Positions 42,596-50,087 of a stretch of 58,982 nt of DNA are shown here, piece after piece. Source of the DNA: Acetobacteraceae bacterium (lineage in GTDB: Bacteria; Pseudomonadota; Alphaproteobacteria; Acetobacterales; Acetobacteraceae). Location of the stretch: NCBI GenBank assembly GCA_025354865.1, contig JANXMB010000148.1:1-58982 (forward strand), given 5' to 3'. Position 1 is the first letter of the stretch. Each line of letters opens with the position of its first letter. The notes below the pieces were generated by a model. The model searched no databases. It had not been told where the DNA came from and saw only the letters and a list, made by a program, of their open reading frames with translations. The position numbers were made by a program, and so were the translations under genes.

Positions 42596-43515
42596 CCCGG
42601 CTGCTGCTGGCCGATCGGGTCAAAACGGAGGCCGATAGCTTCCTGCGCCCGCTGCTGCCGGCGCTGCGACGCGCCTTCGATGTGCGCTTCGTCTCCCTCG
42701 GTCCGGGGGACGCATTGGCCCAGGCGATCGACTGGGCCGATATCGTGTGGTTGGAATGGTGCTGGGATCATGCGGTCTGGGCCACGACCAGCGGCGTGCT
42801 GCGGGGCAAGCCCTGCATTGTCCGCCTGCATTCCATCGAAGCGCTGCAAACCGACTATCCTGGCCGGGTGGATTGGCGCCAGGTCGCCTGCCTGACCACG
42901 GTCGGACAGGATATCGCAGAAACCCTGCGCGCCCGCTTCCCCGCATCGCCCGAAGCCGCCATCCTGCCCAACGGCATCGACATGGACCGCTTCGCGCTGG
43001 GCAACCCCGATCGGTTCCGCATCGCCTGGGTCGGCCATCTGGAGCCGAAGAAGAACCCGATGCTGTTGCTGCAGATCGCCCATCGTCTGGTTGCGCTGGA
43101 TTCTCGCTATACCGTCCGCGTCGCGGGGGCGCTCACCGACCTGCGCACCGCGCGCTACTTGCAGCAAATGGTGCCCGCCTTGGGCCTGAGCAACGCGATC
43201 GCCTTCGACGGTGCGGTCGCCGACATGCCCGCTTGGTACGCGGACAAAGGCGTGCTGCTCTCGACATCCATGTACGAAAGCTTCGGTCTGAACATCGGGG
43301 AGGCGATGGCAACCGGCGCCTTCCCGGTGGTGCACGCGTTCCCCGGCGCGGATCGGATTTGGCCGACCGAGTGCCTGTTCGCCAGCATCGAAGACGCCGT
43401 CGCCTCAATCCGAGCGGCGCGGACAGGATTGTATAGGGGGTGGGTGGGGGATCGTTATGGATTGGATCGGCAGATCGCTGCCACGATCGCACTGATCGAA
43501 CGGGCAGCTGCGTAA
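42592..43515 (+). CDS. Glycosyltransferase family 4 protein
   Basis: A 307-residue GT-B glycosyltransferase. The C-terminal donor domain is clear: IAWVGHLEPKKNPMLLLQIAHRL, the IAFDGAVADMPAWYADKGVLLSTSMYESFGLNIGEAMATGAFPVV stretch with the E-x7-E motif (Glu in YESFG and GEAMA). The N-terminal acceptor domain is short, with ADIVWLEWCWDHAVW. It overlaps the FlaG-like gene by ATGA, so the two are probably translated together, which raises the possibility of flagellar or surface-protein glycosylation. Confidence 0.85.
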   Translation: MTRLLLADRVKTEADSFLRPLLPALRRAFDVRFVSLGPGDALAQAIDWADIVWLEWCWDHAVWATTSGVLRGKPCIVRLHSIEALQTDYPGRVDWRQVACLTTVGQDIAETLRARFPASPEAAILPNGIDMDRFALGNPDRFRIAWVGHLEPKKNPMLLLQIAHRLVALDSRYTVRVAGALTDLRTARYLQQMVPALGLSNAIAFDGAVADMPAWYADKGVLLSTSMYESFGLNIGEAMATGAFPVVHAFPGADRIWPTECLFASIEDAVASIRAARTGLYRGWVGDRYGLDRQIAATIALIERAAA

Positions 43516-43519
43516 CCGG

Positions 43520-44128
43520 TCAGCCGGCCAGGATTGCTTCTTCCACGTCCCGCAGACGATCCTTGCCGAAATAGATCGCATCGCCGACGAAGAACGTGGG
43601 CGAACCGAAACAGCCGCGGGCGACCGATGCTTCCGTGTTGGCGACCAGCGTCGCTTTGACGGCGGGATCCCCGATGCGGTCCAAAACCCGCCCGCCATCG
43701 AGGCCGGCGGCATCGAGCGCCGACCGAATCACCGCCGGCTCATCCATTTTCAGCCCGTCTTCCCACATCGCTCGGTAGACCGCTTCGACATAAGCGGCCA
43801 ACCCGCCGTCGCTGTCCGCTGCCACCGCACCGCGCATGATCTGCAACGTGTTGACCGGGAAGAACGGGTTGCGGCGGTAGCGTGTCAGGCCGTGGCGCTG
43901 GACGAACCGCTGCACCTCCAGCGCATCGTATTCGCGTTTGTTCTTGATACCGGCAAAGGCCTCGGCCGGGGATCGATTGCCGGTGGCTTTGAACACGCCG
44001 CCGAGCAGGACGGGCACGTAGCGGAAGCGGGCGCCGGTGCGGGTTTCGATGGCTTGGATGACCCGATGTGCCATATAGGCGTTGGGACTGCCGAAATCGA
44101 AATGGAATTCGACTGTCGGTATCACCAT
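43520..44128 (-). CDS. 2-hydroxychromene-2-carboxylate isomerase family protein
   Basis: A 202-residue DsbA/GST-kappa-like protein. VEFHFDFGSPNAYMAHRV supplies the conserved SPNAY with the active-site serine of glutathione-dependent isomerases, followed by VPVLLGGVFKATGN, FFPVNTLQIMRGA and the C-terminal GCFGSPTFFVGDAIYFGKDRL. NahD-type enzymes isomerise 2-hydroxychromene-2-carboxylate in naphthalene breakdown, but many relatives have unknown substrates. Its start lies 7 bases inside the end of the SDR gene, so they are probably cotranscribed. Confidence 0.88.
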   Translation of the reverse strand: MVIPTVEFHFDFGSPNAYMAHRVIQAIETRTGARFRYVPVLLGGVFKATGNRSPAEAFAGIKNKREYDALEVQRFVQRHGLTRYRRNPFFPVNTLQIMRGAVAADSDGGLAAYVEAVYRAMWEDGLKMDEPAVIRSALDAAGLDGGRVLDRIGDPAVKATLVANTEASVARGCFGSPTFFVGDAIYFGKDRLRDVEEAILAG

Positions 44129-44853
44129 TTCTCTCCGTACGGCCGCAAATCCATCTCATGCGTCCAGCCATCGCGCGGCTGATTGTGCAGCTGCCAATAG
44201 GCTTCGGCGATGGTGGCGGGATTCATCAATCGATCCGGTTCGAGGCGTTGGCTCGCGCCCCGCGCTTCGATCCGTGCGCGCACCCACGCGGTATCGACGC
44301 CGGAATCGATCACGAGATGAGCGACATGGATGCCGGTCGGCCCCAACTCGCGCGCCATGCTCTGGGCGACCGCGCGCAGCCCGAATTTGGCGCTGGCGAA
44401 GGCGGCGTAGCCCACGCCGCCGCGCATGCTGGCGGTGGCGCCGGTAAAAAAGATCGAGCCGGCGCCGCGCGGCCCCATCAGGCGGGCGGCTTCCCGACCG
44501 GTCAGAAATCCGCCGTAGCATGCCAGTTCCCAAACTTTGCGGAACACCCGTTCGGTGGTGTCCAGCAGGGGGAAGTTCACATTGGCACCGACATTGAAGA
44601 CGCAGACGGTCAGCGGCGCGATTGCCTCGGCCTCCTGTAGGAAGGCGGCGACATCGGTTTCGTCGCGGGCATCGAGGGATCGCCCGGAGCAGCGACCGCC
44701 GGCCGCCTGGATTTCAGCGATGAGCGGGGCCAGTTTGTCGCCGTTGCGGCGGCCGCAGACGACGGCGAAGCCTTCGCGCGCGAACCGCCGAGCGATGGCC
44801 GCACCGATATAGTCCCCAGCGCCAACGATGGCGATCGATCCCTGCTGGGTCAT
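44122..44853 (-). CDS. SDR-family protein lacking the catalytic tyrosine
   Basis: A 243-residue short-chain dehydrogenase homolog from the ATG at 44853. The nucleotide loop is VGAGDYIGAAIARRFA. FNVGAN replaces the usual NNAG. The conserved serine is Ser142 in TGATASMRGG and the lysine is Lys156, but the tyrosine four residues before the lysine is Phe152 (AFASAKFGL), so ordinary SDR chemistry is doubtful. GIHVAHLVIDSGVDT follows. The start overlaps the DedA stop as ATGA. It may be a pseudoenzyme or use another proton donor. Confidence 0.85.
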   Translation of the reverse strand: MTQQGSIAIVGAGDYIGAAIARRFAREGFAVVCGRRNGDKLAPLIAEIQAAGGRCSGRSLDARDETDVAAFLQEAEAIAPLTVCVFNVGANVNFPLLDTTERVFRKVWELACYGGFLTGREAARLMGPRGAGSIFFTGATASMRGGVGYAAFASAKFGLRAVAQSMARELGPTGIHVAHLVIDSGVDTAWVRARIEARGASQRLEPDRLMNPATIAEAYWQLHNQPRDGWTHEMDLRPYGEKW

Positions 44854-45473
44854 CGCGCGCGCACCACGACCACCCGATGGGCGACCCAGGCGCCGCCACA
44901 GCAGCAGGCCAGCAGACTGCCCCACAGGGCGACCGCGATCCAATCGCCGTCGCGCAGCGCATCCAGCATCAGGCCGGCGAATTGCGCGGGATAGACATGG
45001 GCCGGTGCCCAGACAAAGGCGGAGGCGACATTGGCGATCACGAACCGCCGGCGCGGCATGCCGGTCATGCCGGCCACCAGCGGGACGGTGGACCGCAGCA
45101 CCGGCAGAAAGCGGCACAATGCGACGCTGGCGGTGCCGTAACGATCGAAGAACCAGTCGGCGCGGGCCAACAATTCGGGTCGGGTGGCGAACGGCCACAT
45201 GGTCCGCAAAGTCGCGGCGTAGCGTGTGCCGAACCAGAAGGACACGAAATCGCCGATGGTGGCACCGATGATCGCCACCACCAGATAGGGCAGCATCGGC
45301 TGGCCGGATGCGGCGGCCGCACCGGTCACCGCCATCAGGATCGGTGTGCCGGGAATAAGGATACCGAGCACCGCAACGGCCTCGATAATCGCGCCGGCAA
45401 AGGCGATGGCCAACGCCCAACTTGGGTATTGAGCAACCAGCCCAACGATGGAATCGACCCAGGACCAAATCAT
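44850..45473 (-). CDS. DedA/VTT-family membrane protein
   Basis: A 207-residue DedA-family membrane protein. EAVAVLGILIPGTPILMAVTGAAAA contains the conserved glutamate and the P-G re-entrant loop; IIGATIGDFVSFWFGTRYA and FFDRYGTASVALCRFLPVLRSTVPLVAGMTGMPRRRF contain the family-typical GD, the F.R..P..R and the arginine-rich end. Such proteins are thought to move lipids such as undecaprenyl phosphate across the membrane. I chose the inner ATG at 45473; a start at 45509 adds 12 polar residues. Confidence 0.88.
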   Translation of the reverse strand: MIWSWVDSIVGLVAQYPSWALAIAFAGAIIEAVAVLGILIPGTPILMAVTGAAAASGQPMLPYLVVAIIGATIGDFVSFWFGTRYAATLRTMWPFATRPELLARADWFFDRYGTASVALCRFLPVLRSTVPLVAGMTGMPRRRFVIANVASAFVWAPAHVYPAQFAGLMLDALRDGDWIAVALWGSLLACCCGGAWVAHRVVVVRAR

Positions 45474-45543
45474 GATGCGTGGACGGCCTAAAACTGTGGA
45501 TTTCTCCACCGATTATGGGGATCCGTCCCCGCAAAGGGAAGCG

Positions 45544-46377
45544 TCAACCGCCCCCCGAATCCGTCATCCGAAAGATAACCGAGCCGGACAATGTCTCCCC
45601 GGGCGGAAGCATCGTCATGCCTTGGGCGACGGCGATCCCGTTGGGGCGATGGGTCACCGGTTCGACACAGAAGAAATCCTGGCCCTCCGGCGTGTAGACT
45701 TGCAGGTAGCGGAAGGCCTGGCTGGCCTCGATCGTCACTTTCGTCGGGCCGAGGTCGATGTCCGCCCGGCCGTCCCATCCGGCGAAGCAATTGTCCAGCG
45801 GGGCGGAACCCACGGCCTTGCCCTGCGCGTGGTTCCAAAGATCGGGCACCGCCACTTCGCCGACCGGCAGCGCGGTCTGGTCGTTGAGCCACACGGTTGC
45901 CGCGGAAAAGCGCAGGGACGCGCCCTCCGGCCGGCGAAAATAGGGGTGCAGCCCGAGGCCGGCGGGGGCCGGTATGTCCTGCCGATTGGTCATCCTGATG
46001 TCGATCCGCAGAAAATCGTCCCCCAGCTCGAAATACTGCTCGGCCGTGAAGCGCAGCGGCCAGCCGCCGAAGCCGTCATGTACCAGCGTCAGGCGCGCGT
46101 TGTCGGTGCCCACGCCCTCGATCTTCCAGGGGCGTTGCCAGCCGATGCCGTGGATACTGTGCGGGTGATCGCCGAAATTCAGCGGCACCTGGTACGACAT
46201 GCCCTGGGAGCGGAATTTCCCGAACGCGATACGGTTGGCATAGGGCACCAGGGGGAAACACCCGACGCCACGAACCGCTTTCAGCACCGGCCGATGGGCG
46301 AACCGCCAGTCGAAGATGGCGCCCCCGTGTTCCGGCGCGAGTTGCAGGGACGATTGCCCGGCCCGCAGATTTATCAT
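45544..46377 (-). CDS. Aldose 1-epimerase family protein
   Basis: A 277-residue galactose-mutarotase-like protein. FPLVPYANRIAFGKF gives the N.RI substrate region, HSIHGIGWQRPW the first catalytic histidine, and GLGLHPYFRRPEG the second histidine; the glutamate is near the C-terminus in FCVEPVTHRPNGI. Members interconvert alpha and beta anomers of hexoses. Its start overlaps the reductase stop by 4 bases. Confidence 0.9.
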   Translation of the reverse strand: MINLRAGQSSLQLAPEHGGAIFDWRFAHRPVLKAVRGVGCFPLVPYANRIAFGKFRSQGMSYQVPLNFGDHPHSIHGIGWQRPWKIEGVGTDNARLTLVHDGFGGWPLRFTAEQYFELGDDFLRIDIRMTNRQDIPAPAGLGLHPYFRRPEGASLRFSAATVWLNDQTALPVGEVAVPDLWNHAQGKAVGSAPLDNCFAGWDGRADIDLGPTKVTIEASQAFRYLQVYTPEGQDFFCVEPVTHRPNGIAVAQGMTMLPPGETLSGSVIFRMTDSGGG

Positions 46378-47294
46378 GGCGTGCCGTTGGTATAGGGCTT
46401 CAGCGCCGCGTTGATGAAGGCATTGGCCGGGGTTGGCACCCCCAGTTCCTTGCCCAGCGAGACCACCCGTCCGGCGAGCCAGGGCAATTCGATGCGGTTG
46501 CCTCGGATCAGGTCGTGCGCCATCGACGCCATCACCGTCGGCGGCGATTTCCGCAATCCCGCGAGGTGTTTGTCGGCCGCGCCGTCCAGGCCCGGCACAC
46601 CTTTGGCTTTGCCCAATGCCTCGGTCTCCCGCATCGTCGACTCGAACAAGCCGAACACGTCGGGGTCGTCGCGCAGCTTGCCGAGCGGCAGGCGGGTCAG
46701 GGCGGTAACGCCGCTGACGCCGGTGAGCAGGATGAATTTAGTCCAGATCGCGGTTTCGATCGCCGATGACAACGTCACGTTGAAGCCGGCTTTCTGCGCG
46801 AGGGCCAGCAAGCGTTCGCCGCGCGGGCTGGCGCGGCCGTCCAGTTCGCCGAACGACATTTGCATCATGGTGCCAACCTGCGCGATCAGGCCCGGCGCGC
46901 CGATGGTGGCGCTGATCCCCACGGTGCCGCCCATGAGCGCCTGCGCGCCGAGGATCGGGGTGAGCCGTGCAGCTGCGTCGATGCCGTTTTGCAGGGGGAT
47001 AACGGCGGTATCCGGCCCAACCATGCCGGCGATGGCGGCGCCCGCCGTTTCGACATCCCATAGTTTCACGCAGAACAGCACGATATCGACGATGCCGATG
47101 GCGGCTGGATCGTCGGTTGCCTGAACGGGGTGGATCAGGGTGTTGCCGCGATCGCCTTCGACCCGCAGACCGTTTGCGCGCATGGCGGCCAAATGGGCGC
47201 CTCGGGCCAAGAAGGTTACGTCGCCACCGGCCTTGGCCAAGGCCGCGCCGAACGCGCCACCCACGCCGCCGGTCCCGATCACCGCGATGCGCAT
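46374..47294 (-). CDS. panE: 2-dehydropantoate 2-reductase family protein
   Basis: A 306-residue ketopantoate reductase-fold protein. The NADP loop IGTGGVGGAFGAALAKAG, LFCVKLWDVE, PLQNGID with the conserved asparagine and IWTKFILLTGVSGVTALTR with the catalytic lysine are present, followed by a helical C-terminal domain containing RKSPPTVMASMAHDLIRGNRIELPWLAGRVV. Paralogs with other 2-keto substrates are common, so the pantothenate role is only probable. It runs divergently from the F0 ATP synthase operon. Confidence 0.8.
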   Translation of the reverse strand: MRIAVIGTGGVGGAFGAALAKAGGDVTFLARGAHLAAMRANGLRVEGDRGNTLIHPVQATDDPAAIGIVDIVLFCVKLWDVETAGAAIAGMVGPDTAVIPLQNGIDAAARLTPILGAQALMGGTVGISATIGAPGLIAQVGTMMQMSFGELDGRASPRGERLLALAQKAGFNVTLSSAIETAIWTKFILLTGVSGVTALTRLPLGKLRDDPDVFGLFESTMRETEALGKAKGVPGLDGAADKHLAGLRKSPPTVMASMAHDLIRGNRIELPWLAGRVVSLGKELGVPTPANAFINAALKPYTNGTP

Positions 47295-47320
47295 CTCGCA
47301 CTCCTGTCTTTTACGTTATA

Positions 47321-47362
47321 GGCGGTGTACCACACCGATATTGCGGGCGGTGTACCACACCG
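47321..47362. promoter_or_regulatory. Repeated dyad, candidate operator upstream of the F0 operon
   Basis: The 17-base sequence GGCGGTGTACCACACCG occurs at 47321-47337 and again at 47346-47362. Each copy contains GGTGT-ACC-ACACC, an inverted repeat, at 47324-47336 and 47349-47361 with 25 bases between equivalent positions. It lies in the divergent interval between panE and atpI, where a protein-binding site could control either gene. No known regulator consensus was matched. Confidence 0.5.
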
Positions 47363-47463
47363 TCGGGCATTCCGCACGGGGCAGGCGGGCACGTTCTTGA
47401 CACGCCCCGAACCCGCCTGTAGCAAGCGCCGGCTTTCCGGCAACACGACTGCCAGGAGAGCGC

Positions 47464-47787
47464 ATGAACATGGATACGGGCGGCCCCGACGATAGGGACG
47501 CGGACGGCTCGTTCGAAAGCCGTTTGCAAGCCGCACGGGTCAAGCAGGGCCTCCATACCCCGCCGAAACCCACGGACGACACGTCCGAGGGCAACGGCGC
47601 TTCGGCATGGAGAATCGGCTTGCGGTTGAGTGTGGAGCTGGTTTCCGCTCTGGTCGTGGCGCTTGCCATCGGCTACGGGTTGGATCGAGCGTTTGGCACG
47701 AAGCCGTTCCTGTTGATCGCGTCTCTGCCGCTTGGTATCGCGGCCGGGATTTTGAATGTGTGGCGCCTGATCGGGCGAGAGGTATAG
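47464..47787 (+). CDS. atpI: ATP synthase protein I
   Basis: A 107-residue AtpI-family protein. A polar, charged N-terminal half precedes two membrane helices (about residues 52-75 and 82-103) with the conserved GYGLDRAFGTKP loop between them and a final LNVWRLIG. AtpI assists assembly of the c-ring. It opens the F0 operon, with a CAGGAGA site near the start. The N-terminal extension is typical of alphaproteobacteria. Confidence 0.9.
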   Translation: MNMDTGGPDDRDADGSFESRLQAARVKQGLHTPPKPTDDTSEGNGASAWRIGLRLSVELVSALVVALAIGYGLDRAFGTKPFLLIASLPLGIAAGILNVWRLIGREV

Positions 47788-47798
47788 GGGTACGGCGA

Positions 47799-48557
47799 GT
47801 GGCGGCCGAAGCACATACGGGTATCGACGCACTGGGCCAGTTCAAGCTGGAACCGGCACTTGGGGCGATCGGCCATTCGGTGAATTTCACCCAAGCTAAC
47901 CTTATGATGGTGGTGGCGAGCGGTCTTGTACTGGCGCTGCTGTTCCTGGGCATGCGCCCCCGCGCCATGGTGCCGGGCCGGCTGCAATCCGCTGCGGAAA
48001 TGTGCTACGAAACCGTGATGGGCATGTGCACCGAACAGATCGGGCACGAGGGGAAGAAGTTCTTCCCGCTGGTGTTCTGCCTCTTCTTCTTCATCCTGTT
48101 CGGTAATCTCCTCGGGGTGTTCCCGTATTTCTTCACGTTCACCAGCCATATCGCGGTGACGCTGGCGATGTCCCTGTTCGTCTTCCTGCTGGTCACCTTC
48201 GTGGCGATCAAGGAACACGGCATGCACTTCTTCAGCTACTTCCTGCCCAAAGGTGTCCCCGGCGCGCTGGCGCCGCTGATGATACTGATCGAAATCATCT
48301 CCTACCTTTCCCGCATTGTGTCGCTGTCCGTGCGTCTGTTCGCCAACATGATGGCGGGCCACGTGATGCTGGAAGTCTTCGGAAGCTTCATCGTCATGCT
48401 CGGCGGCCTCGGCCTGCTCGGCTACTTCCCTGCCGGCCTCTCGCTCGGTGTGAACACGATGCTGATCGGCTTCGAACTCCTCGTTGCAACGCTGCAGGCC
48501 TATGTCTTCGCTATCCTGACCTGCATCTACCTCCACGACGCGGTTCATCTGCACTGA
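47799..48557 (+). CDS. atpB: F0F1 ATP synthase subunit a
   Basis: A 252-residue subunit a, the proton-channel half of F0. The key arginine is in SYLSRIVSLSVRLFANMMAGH (R in VRLFAN), with further channel residues in FELLVATLQAYVFAILTCIYL. Five to six helices are visible, and GVFPYFFTFTSHI is conserved. The start is a GTG at 47799, 11 bases after atpI; an upstream open frame is not homologous. Confidence 0.96.
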   Translation: MAAEAHTGIDALGQFKLEPALGAIGHSVNFTQANLMMVVASGLVLALLFLGMRPRAMVPGRLQSAAEMCYETVMGMCTEQIGHEGKKFFPLVFCLFFFILFGNLLGVFPYFFTFTSHIAVTLAMSLFVFLLVTFVAIKEHGMHFFSYFLPKGVPGALAPLMILIEIISYLSRIVSLSVRLFANMMAGHVMLEVFGSFIVMLGGLGLLGYFPAGLSLGVNTMLIGFELLVATLQAYVFAILTCIYLHDAVHLH

Positions 48558-48623
48558 GCGCGTCGCTACTCCCCCTCGACCAGCGCGGGCAAGAATACCC
48601 GCATACGAAAGGAATACCGGACT

Positions 48624-48848
48624 ATGGACGTTGCTGCCGCTAAAATGCTGGGTGCCGGCATTGCCATGATTGCTCTCGCCGGTGTCGGCGTCGGCATGGG
48701 CTCGATCTTCTCCTCGCTGGTCTCCAGCGTGGCGCGCAACCCCGCCTCGCGCAGCAGCGTGTTTGGCCTGGCCATTCTCGGCTTCGCGTTGACGGAAGCG
48801 GTGGCGCTCTACGCGCTGGTTATCGCCTTCATCATCCTGTTCGTCTGA
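48624..48848 (+). CDS. atpE: F0F1 ATP synthase subunit c
   Basis: A 74-residue two-helix subunit c. The first helix has the [14 protein letters not shown] glycine pattern, the polar loop is [12 protein letters not shown], and the proton-binding glutamate is in [11 protein letters not shown] (about residue 58). No sodium-binding signature is seen, so protons are the likely ion. A hairpin follows its stop codon. Confidence 0.97.
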   Translation: MDVAAAKMLGAGIAMIALAGVGVGMGSIFSSLVSSVARNPASRSSVFGLAILGFALTEAVALYALVIAFIILFV

Positions 48849-48869
48849 CCTTTCCGTCTGATTGGGGCG

Positions 48870-48892
48870 GGCGCGCTTTTGCGGCGCGCCCG
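48870..48892 (+). other. Hairpin in the atpE-atpF' spacer
   Basis: GGGCGCGC at 48870-48877 pairs perfectly with GCGCGCCC at 48885-48892 around a 7-base loop. It lies between the subunit c stop and the b' start, with no T-run after it. Such a stem could protect the upstream mRNA segment or set the ratio of c to b subunits. Confidence 0.5.
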
Positions 48893-48901
48893 AACAACGA
48901 C

Positions 48902-49480
48902 ATGCAGCCGCTTCGCCGGGTCATCCCGTTTGCCGTGAGTCTCCTGCTGCCCGTCTCCGCCATGGCGGCCGGCGGCATGCCGCAGATGGACTCAGAGAAT
49001 CCTCTGACCTACTGGCAGGTGGTGTGGGGCGCGATCATTTTCATCGTGCTCTACATCGTCGCGTCCCGCTTCGCCCTCCCGAAGGTCGGCGCGGTGCTGG
49101 AAGAGCGTGCGGCCCATATCGCCCGGGACTTGGAAGCCGCCCAGGCGTCCAAAGCCCAGGCCGATTCCGGTATGGCGGAAGCCACCGCCGCCATCGCCAA
49201 AGCCAGGAATGAGGCCCAAACCGCGATCAACTCCGCCCTCGACGCCGCCAAAGGCGCCGCAGCGGAGCAGGCCGCAACCCTCAATACCCGCCTGGAAAAG
49301 CAACTGGCCGAATCCGAAGGGCAAATCGCCCAGGCTCGGACCCAGGCCATGAGCGCCCTGCGCGAAGTGGCTACCGAAACCGCTGGCACCATCGTGGCAC
49401 GCCTGACCGGGCAGGCACCCGATCCGCAACGGCTGAACGGCGCAATCGGCGCCGCACTGGCCGCTCGCGGCGCCGGCTGA
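48902..49480 (+). CDS. atpG: F0F1 ATP synthase subunit b' (first b-type subunit)
   Basis: A 192-residue b-type stalk subunit. A leader-like hydrophobic N-terminus is followed by a membrane helix (TYWQVVWGAIIFIVLYIVASRFAL) and a long alanine-, glutamine- and glutamate-rich coiled coil to the end. Paired b' and b genes are usual in photosynthetic bacteria and alphaproteobacteria, where they form a heterodimeric stalk. The symbol atpG here means b' (also called atpF' or atpX). Confidence 0.9.
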   Translation: MQPLRRVIPFAVSLLLPVSAMAAGGMPQMDSENPLTYWQVVWGAIIFIVLYIVASRFALPKVGAVLEERAAHIARDLEAAQASKAQADSGMAEATAAIAKARNEAQTAINSALDAAKGAAAEQAATLNTRLEKQLAESEGQIAQARTQAMSALREVATETAGTIVARLTGQAPDPQRLNGAIGAALAARGAG

Positions 49481-49495
49481 GCAGGAGTTTACGCC

Positions 49496-50008
49496 ATGCA
49501 CGAACACGCAGGCTTTTTCGCCGACCCGCAAAACTGGGTCTTCATCGCCTTCGTCATCTTCTTCGTGCTGTTCGGCAAGAAGATTTGGGGCGCACTGGCG
49601 GCGATGCTCGACGAACGCGCAACGAAAGTCCGAGCGGAACTCGAAGAAGCATCGAGGCTCCGTAAGGAGGCGGAGGCTATGCTGAAAGCGGCCCAAAAAA
49701 GCCGCGACGAAGCACTGACCGACGCCAAGAAGCTGATCGCAGGCGCCCAGGCCGAAGCCGCCCGCCTGACCGCTGCGACCGCAGCCGAGGCTGAAGCTGC
49801 CGCCAAACGCCGCGAACAGATGGCCATCGACCGAATCGCCGCAGCCGAGAAAGCCGCCGTCGACGAAGTCCGCTACGCCGCCGTCGACGTCGCCAGCGTC
49901 GCCGCTCGGCAGGTCATCGCCGAAGGGCTGACGTCCGACACTAGCATTGCGCTGGTCGATCAGGCGATCGCCCAACTGCCCACCGCCTTGGCACGACGCG
50001 CTGCCTAA
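49496..50008 (+). CDS. atpF: F0F1 ATP synthase subunit b
   Basis: A 170-residue b subunit. FFADPQNWVFIAFVIFFVLFGKKIWGAL is the membrane segment, followed by LDERATKVRAELEEASRLRKEAE and an alanine-rich coiled coil ending in VDQAIAQLPTALARRAA. A GCAGGAG site precedes the ATG, 15 bases after b'. It is the last gene of the F0 operon; no F1 genes are present, as in other alphaproteobacteria with split atp operons. Confidence 0.93.
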   Translation: MHEHAGFFADPQNWVFIAFVIFFVLFGKKIWGALAAMLDERATKVRAELEEASRLRKEAEAMLKAAQKSRDEALTDAKKLIAGAQAEAARLTAATAAEAEAAAKRREQMAIDRIAAAEKAAVDEVRYAAVDVASVAARQVIAEGLTSDTSIALVDQAIAQLPTALARRAA

Positions 50009-50033
50009 GTGCCCCTTCCCCGACAACAGGACA

Positions 50034-50062
50034 GGCCGGATCCGACGATCCGGCCTTTTTTT
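50034..50062 (+). terminator. Rho-independent terminator of the F0 operon
   Basis: GGCCGGATC (50034-50042) and GATCCGGCC (50047-50055) form a perfect 9-bp stem with a CGAC loop, immediately followed by seven T residues. It lies about 26 bases after the atpF stop and is the clearest intrinsic terminator in the window. Confidence 0.95.
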
Positions 50063-50087
50063 ATGCCAATCGGGCGCCCGATGCGGT

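Noticed and set aside
42596-43515. Assignment of the GT4 gene to lipopolysaccharide synthesis.
   Set aside because: No LPS genes adjoin it; its only coupled partner is the FlaG-like gene, so a specific LPS role is unsupported.
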